Below, piece by piece: positions 60,960-64,000 of a stretch of 64,000 bases of DNA. The DNA comes from Dyadobacter sp. CY323 (lineage in GTDB: Bacteria; Bacteroidota; Bacteroidia; Cytophagales; Spirosomataceae): contig NZ_JAJUXH010000027.1 in NCBI RefSeq assembly GCF_021390245.1, positions 1 through 64,000 of the forward strand, in the 5' to 3' direction. The stretch's first letter is position 1. Each line of letters opens with the position of its first letter. The notes under the pieces are model-generated. The model made no database searches and was not told the origin of the DNA. It saw nothing but the letters and a program-made list of their open reading frames with translations. The position numbers and the translations under genes are program-made.

Positions 60960-62414
60960 ATGGATGCATATTTTATAGGTATTGATGTGGGCACCCAGGG
61001 TGTCAGGGTTTTGCTGACCGATGAGAAAGGTCGCGCAAAAGCCAGTGCGGAAAAGGTATTTCCACTCACCGCAAAATCCCGTGAGGAACAGTCGCCGCAA
61101 CATTGGTGGCAAGCCTGTGAATTGTGTTTACAGGAAATGATGGATGCTGTAAAGGCAGAACTGGATACGGATCTGATCCGCGCCGTTTCGGTAACTTCCA
61201 CTTCGGGAACGGTGATTCCATTGGATGAAAACAACGATCCCATTCACAATGCGCTGATGTACAGTGATCCACGATCGGCGGATGAAGGAAAACTTTGCAG
61301 AGAAATTGCCGAAAAATTTCATCCGCACGGATATACCGGTTTCAATGCGTCGAGCGGCTTGTCCAAAATGGTCTGGTTTGTAAATCACTTCCCTGAAAAA
61401 GCCAGCCGGATCAGAACCTGGATACACGCCACTGATTTTATCATAGGAAAATTGTGCGGGAATTTCGGGATAACCGATTTTACCAATGCATTAAAGTCAG
61501 GTTTTGATGTAAATGAGGCACGCTGGCCAGCTTACATTCATGAGCAACTGCCATTAAAAAAAGAGTGGCTGCAACAAGTTGTTCCATCGGGTACAGTAAT
61601 TGGTAACATCATGCCTTCCCTCACTGGAAAGCTGGGCCTTCCGGAAATACAGGTGGTTGCCGGAATGACCGATGGATGCGCCTCGCAAGTGGCGTCGGGC
61701 GCGGTTTCTCCCGGGGACTGGAATACCACCATCGGTACTACTATGGTCGTAAAAGGAGTCACCACCCGCGAGATTAAAGATCCCCGCGGCAGGCTTTACA
61801 GTCACCGGCACCCGCAAGGATACTGGATGCCGGGCGGCGCGAGCAACACCGGAGCAGATTGGATCACAAACCGTTTTAAAGATCGTCTGGCGGAACTTAA
61901 TGAGGCTGCCGCCAAACTGGTCCCGACCCCATTTACAGCCTACCCGCTGCTGCAAGCCGGAGAACGGTTCCCTTTTATCTCGGCAGAAGCCCGCGGTTTT
62001 GCGCCCGACGGACTTTCCGACGAGGAATTATTCACTGCAAACATGGAAGGTGTCGCGTACCTGGAACGTTATGCGTATGAGCTGATCGAAAACCTTTCGG
62101 GTGAGAAGGTGAATGCCGTGTTCACAGCGGGCGGTGGAAGCAACAGCGATACCTGGCTCACGATCCGTGCCAATGTGCTCAATCTCCCTATTTACAAGTG
62201 CGGGCAGGTGACCGGCGCAGCCGGTGCGGCGGTTGTTGCTGCCTCGGAGACGTATTACCAGACGCTGACGGACGCTGCGAAAGCGATGACGCACATCGAG
62301 AAAAAGGTGGTTCCGACGGAGCAACTGGCAGACAAATATAAACTTGGTTATCAGAGATTTATTCAGGAATTAGGCGAAAGGAATTACATTGAACAATCCG
62401 TTTCACCGCAATAG
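60960..62414 (+). CDS. FGGY carbohydrate kinase, D-ribulokinase-like
   Basis: A second FGGY kinase (484 residues from ATG 60960, in the TGATG overlap; the frame is open further up to 60921, but that part would lie inside the first kinase). Phosphate loop FIGIDVGTQGVRVLL; middle motif VTSTSGTVIPLDENN; then GMTDGCASQVASGAV, IGTTMVVKG and the C-terminal FTAGGGSNSDTWLTIRANVL with GAAGAAVVA. The TSTSGT and GMTDGC stretches resemble the D-ribulose kinases of plants and cyanobacteria. It is clearly not a duplicate of the first kinase. Two unlike kinases in series suggest two substrates or one branch point in this pathway. Confidence 0.88.
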   Translation: MDAYFIGIDVGTQGVRVLLTDEKGRAKASAEKVFPLTAKSREEQSPQHWWQACELCLQEMMDAVKAELDTDLIRAVSVTSTSGTVIPLDENNDPIHNALMYSDPRSADEGKLCREIAEKFHPHGYTGFNASSGLSKMVWFVNHFPEKASRIRTWIHATDFIIGKLCGNFGITDFTNALKSGFDVNEARWPAYIHEQLPLKKEWLQQVVPSGTVIGNIMPSLTGKLGLPEIQVVAGMTDGCASQVASGAVSPGDWNTTIGTTMVVKGVTTREIKDPRGRLYSHRHPQGYWMPGGASNTGADWITNRFKDRLAELNEAAAKLVPTPFTAYPLLQAGERFPFISAEARGFAPDGLSDEELFTANMEGVAYLERYAYELIENLSGEKVNAVFTAGGGSNSDTWLTIRANVLNLPIYKCGQVTGAAGAAVVAASETYYQTLTDAAKAMTHIEKKVVPTEQLADKYKLGYQRFIQELGERNYIEQSVSPQ

Positions 62415-62422
62415 AAATTAAC

Positions 62423-63019
62423 ATGCTTACAGTGTATTTGCTCCGTCACGGAGAAACTTTTTACAATGCCGACGGCAACCGTTACTGCGGCGCGACGGAT
62501 GTTGGACTGACGGAAAAAGGAATCCGGCAGGCGCATTCGGCAGCTGCTTTATTGAAGGATTTGTCATTTGACGCCATTTACGCTTCCCCATTACAAAGGG
62601 CGCATATTACCGCCAAAATAGCGTCGGGAACCGATTCTGTAATCACTGACGACAGGCTGACCGAGGCAAGTTTCGGAAGTTGGGAAGGCAAAACCAGAGC
62701 GGAATTTGTATCCGAGGATCCCGGACTGTGGAACAGCTGGGCGGCAGCGCCCGATCATACGCGGGCAGGAGGCACCGGCGATACGGCGATGGAAGTGGTG
62801 GAACGCGTCGATGATTTTTTTAACCAAAAACAAAAAGAACATCCGGACGGTACGATCCTCGTGGTAGCCCACAATGCTGTGAACCGTTTTTACATGGCGT
62901 GGAAACTGGGAATGCCATTGAAAAACTACCGGCAGCTGGTGCAGGAAAATTCTGCGATTACGCTGTTTCAGCTGGATGAAAATGCGGAATTCAGTTTATT
63001 AAAGCTTAATGCAGGTTAA
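62423..63019 (+). CDS. Histidine phosphatase family protein
   Basis: A 198-residue phosphoglycerate-mutase-like phosphatase. The catalytic RHGE motif is at the N-terminus (YLLRHGETFYNADGN), a second conserved region is ASPLQRAHITAKI, the acid is in LTEASFGSWEGKTRAEF and the second His in VVAHNAVNRFYM. The length and the absence of a signal peptide fit a cytoplasmic small-molecule phosphatase of the CobC/GpmB group rather than a true phosphoglycerate mutase. It is placed 8 bases after the second kinase. It could remove phosphate from an intermediate, which would be unusual just after two kinases. Confidence 0.9.
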   Translation: MLTVYLLRHGETFYNADGNRYCGATDVGLTEKGIRQAHSAAALLKDLSFDAIYASPLQRAHITAKIASGTDSVITDDRLTEASFGSWEGKTRAEFVSEDPGLWNSWAAAPDHTRAGGTGDTAMEVVERVDDFFNQKQKEHPDGTILVVAHNAVNRFYMAWKLGMPLKNYRQLVQENSAITLFQLDENAEFSLLKLNAG

Positions 63020-63040
63020 TTCAAAAAAGACAATTTCGAC

Positions 63041-63973
63041 ATGAAAAAAATAAATCTCTTTGCAGGCATTCTCTTCGTACTATCCGGCGCTGCCGGCTCT
63101 GTGAATGCTCAAAATGGCATGAATGTGCTGAAACTGAAATCGGCCAAAGACATGCTTGCGGTTTTTAAGTTTACCGGAAACGACAGGCTGCTGATCGCCG
63201 GGCACCGTGGCGGAATGGTGAAAGGCTTCCCCGAAAATTCCATCGCGACCTTCGAGAATACATTAAAACATACTCCCGCGTTTTTCGAAATAGATCCCCG
63301 GTTGACCAAAGACAGTGTGATGGTACTCATGCACGACGCCACCCTCGACCGCACCACCACCGGCAAAGGAAAACTCTCGGACTACACCTATGCCGAACTT
63401 AAAAATTTCCGGTTGAAAGATGCCGAAGGTAATGTGACAGACTTCTCCATTCCTACCCTTGCCGAAGTAATTGAATGGGCCCGGGGTAAAACCATCCTCA
63501 ATCTCGACCACAAAGACGTCCCGCTGAAAATGACCGCGGCGCTCATACGCAGGCATCGTGCCGAAGCTTTTGTGATGAAAACCGTTCATAGCCCGGAAGA
63601 GGCGCTTTTTTATCTGAAAGAAAACAAGAATAGTATGTTTTCTGCTTTTATTAAAAATAAACAAGAGTTCCACTCATACGAAAAAGCAGGCGTTCCATTT
63701 ACGCAGCTCATTGCCTACATCGGCCCGCACGTGAAACCGGATAATCAGGAGTTATATACTCTGCTGAACAAAAAAGGGGCGATGTGCATGATATCCTCTG
63801 CATCTTCTTATGACAAATTAAAAACCGCCGAAGAAAGAAAAGCAGCTTACAAGTCGATAGCGAAAGATGGGGCTTCCATCATCGAATCTGATTATCCGAT
63901 CGAACTTGCGGAAGCGGTGGATGAATTCATAAAAAAAGACACCCCCAAGCAACGTTTTTTCGGTAAAAAATGA
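63041..63973 (+). CDS. Secreted glycerophosphodiester phosphodiesterase family protein
   Basis: A 310-residue exported GDPD-type enzyme with a signal peptide (FAGILFVLSGAAGSVNAQ). The TIM-barrel motifs are HRGG (about 54), ENSIATFENTLKH, FEIDPRLTKDSVMVLMHDATLDRTTTG in part (E-x-D metal pair and H-D) and a later NLDHKD, all needed for Ca2+- or Mg2+-dependent cleavage of glycerophosphodiesters in the periplasm. Being the last gene of an operon with a polyol-type transporter, it could release glycerol phosphate and an alcohol such as a polyol, which is then imported by the MFS protein. The enzyme ends 27 bases before the window ends; nothing else is visible there. Confidence 0.9.
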   Translation: MKKINLFAGILFVLSGAAGSVNAQNGMNVLKLKSAKDMLAVFKFTGNDRLLIAGHRGGMVKGFPENSIATFENTLKHTPAFFEIDPRLTKDSVMVLMHDATLDRTTTGKGKLSDYTYAELKNFRLKDAEGNVTDFSIPTLAEVIEWARGKTILNLDHKDVPLKMTAALIRRHRAEAFVMKTVHSPEEALFYLKENKNSMFSAFIKNKQEFHSYEKAGVPFTQLIAYIGPHVKPDNQELYTLLNKKGAMCMISSASSYDKLKTAEERKAAYKSIAKDGASIIESDYPIELAEAVDEFIKKDTPKQRFFGKK

Positions 63974-64000
63974 GGGGCTTATTCAACTAACCAACATAAA

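Noticed and set aside
59515-62414. The two FGGY kinases as a recent tandem duplication
   Set aside because: Their motifs differ throughout (SQREG versus TSTSGT; GGSDTQ versus GMTDGC), so they belong to different subfamilies.
1-64000. Mobile element, prophage or toxin-antitoxin genes
   Set aside because: No transposase, integrase, phage structural gene or toxin pair was found in any frame, and all large open frames belong to recognisable chromosomal families.

Overview
This window is chromosomal DNA of an aerobic Bacteroidota bacterium, most likely a Cytophagales member of the Dyadobacter/Spirosoma type. The evidence is four SusC/SusD pairs, three FecI-like sigma / FecR anti-sigma pairs, three Cys-type sulfatases, SusD proteins ending in QNPG(Y/W), and several promoter-like sites fitting the Bacteroidota consensus TTG-N19/20-TAnnTTTG. 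No tRNA, rRNA, CRISPR array, insertion sequence or prophage gene was seen. The genus is inferred from style only.

1-5.3 kb (+ strand) is a microaerobic/respiration block: fixH, a TauE/SafE-like membrane protein with an HCxxxCGP motif, hemN, a soluble PAS histidine kinase, and a response regulator fused to a CRP/FNR domain. A TGAC-N4-GTCA palindrome sits at an activator position in front of hemN and could be the target of that regulator. 5.3-14 kb holds mixed housekeeping and stress genes: a nitronate-monooxygenase-like protein, a transglutaminase-like protein, a pseudouridine-synthase-type protein without its catalytic domain, two cation/proton antiporters, a lipoprotein and a stress protein.

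14-43 kb is read entirely from the - strand. In order of transcription it contains susC3-susD3 (42.9-37.8 kb, no FecR), sigma2-fecR2-susC2-susD2 followed by a PHP-type metallohydrolase and three sulfatases (37.7-23.6 kb), an MscS-type channel, and then sigma1-fecR1-susC1-susD1 (21.2-14.0 kb). The sulfatase locus contains no recognisable glycoside hydrolase or polysaccharide lyase. At 43.2-46 kb are a secreted EEP-family hydrolase, a fatty acid desaturase and a Ser/Thr/Gly repeat protein. At 46-56 kb is a fourth locus, sigma3-fecR3-susC4-susD4, with a large two-domain esterase whose first domain has lost its nucleophile.

Every fecR-susC junction (three of three) has a terminator-like hairpin whose T-tract lies on the strand opposite to the genes. 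At susC4 this hairpin is preceded, on the same antisense strand, by a full TTG-N20-TATATTTG promoter, which predicts a cis-antisense small RNA of about 95 nt.

56-64 kb is a catabolic operon under a divergent DeoR-type repressor: an RbtT-like MFS transporter, a D-2-hydroxyacid dehydrogenase, two different FGGY kinases, a histidine-family phosphatase and an exported glycerophosphodiesterase. Its substrate cannot be read from the sequence. Arrays of a 7-base unit (GCTAAYA/GCCAAYA) lie directly before the start codons of fixH and of the dehydrogenase, with a long inverted array overlapping the end of the transporter gene.
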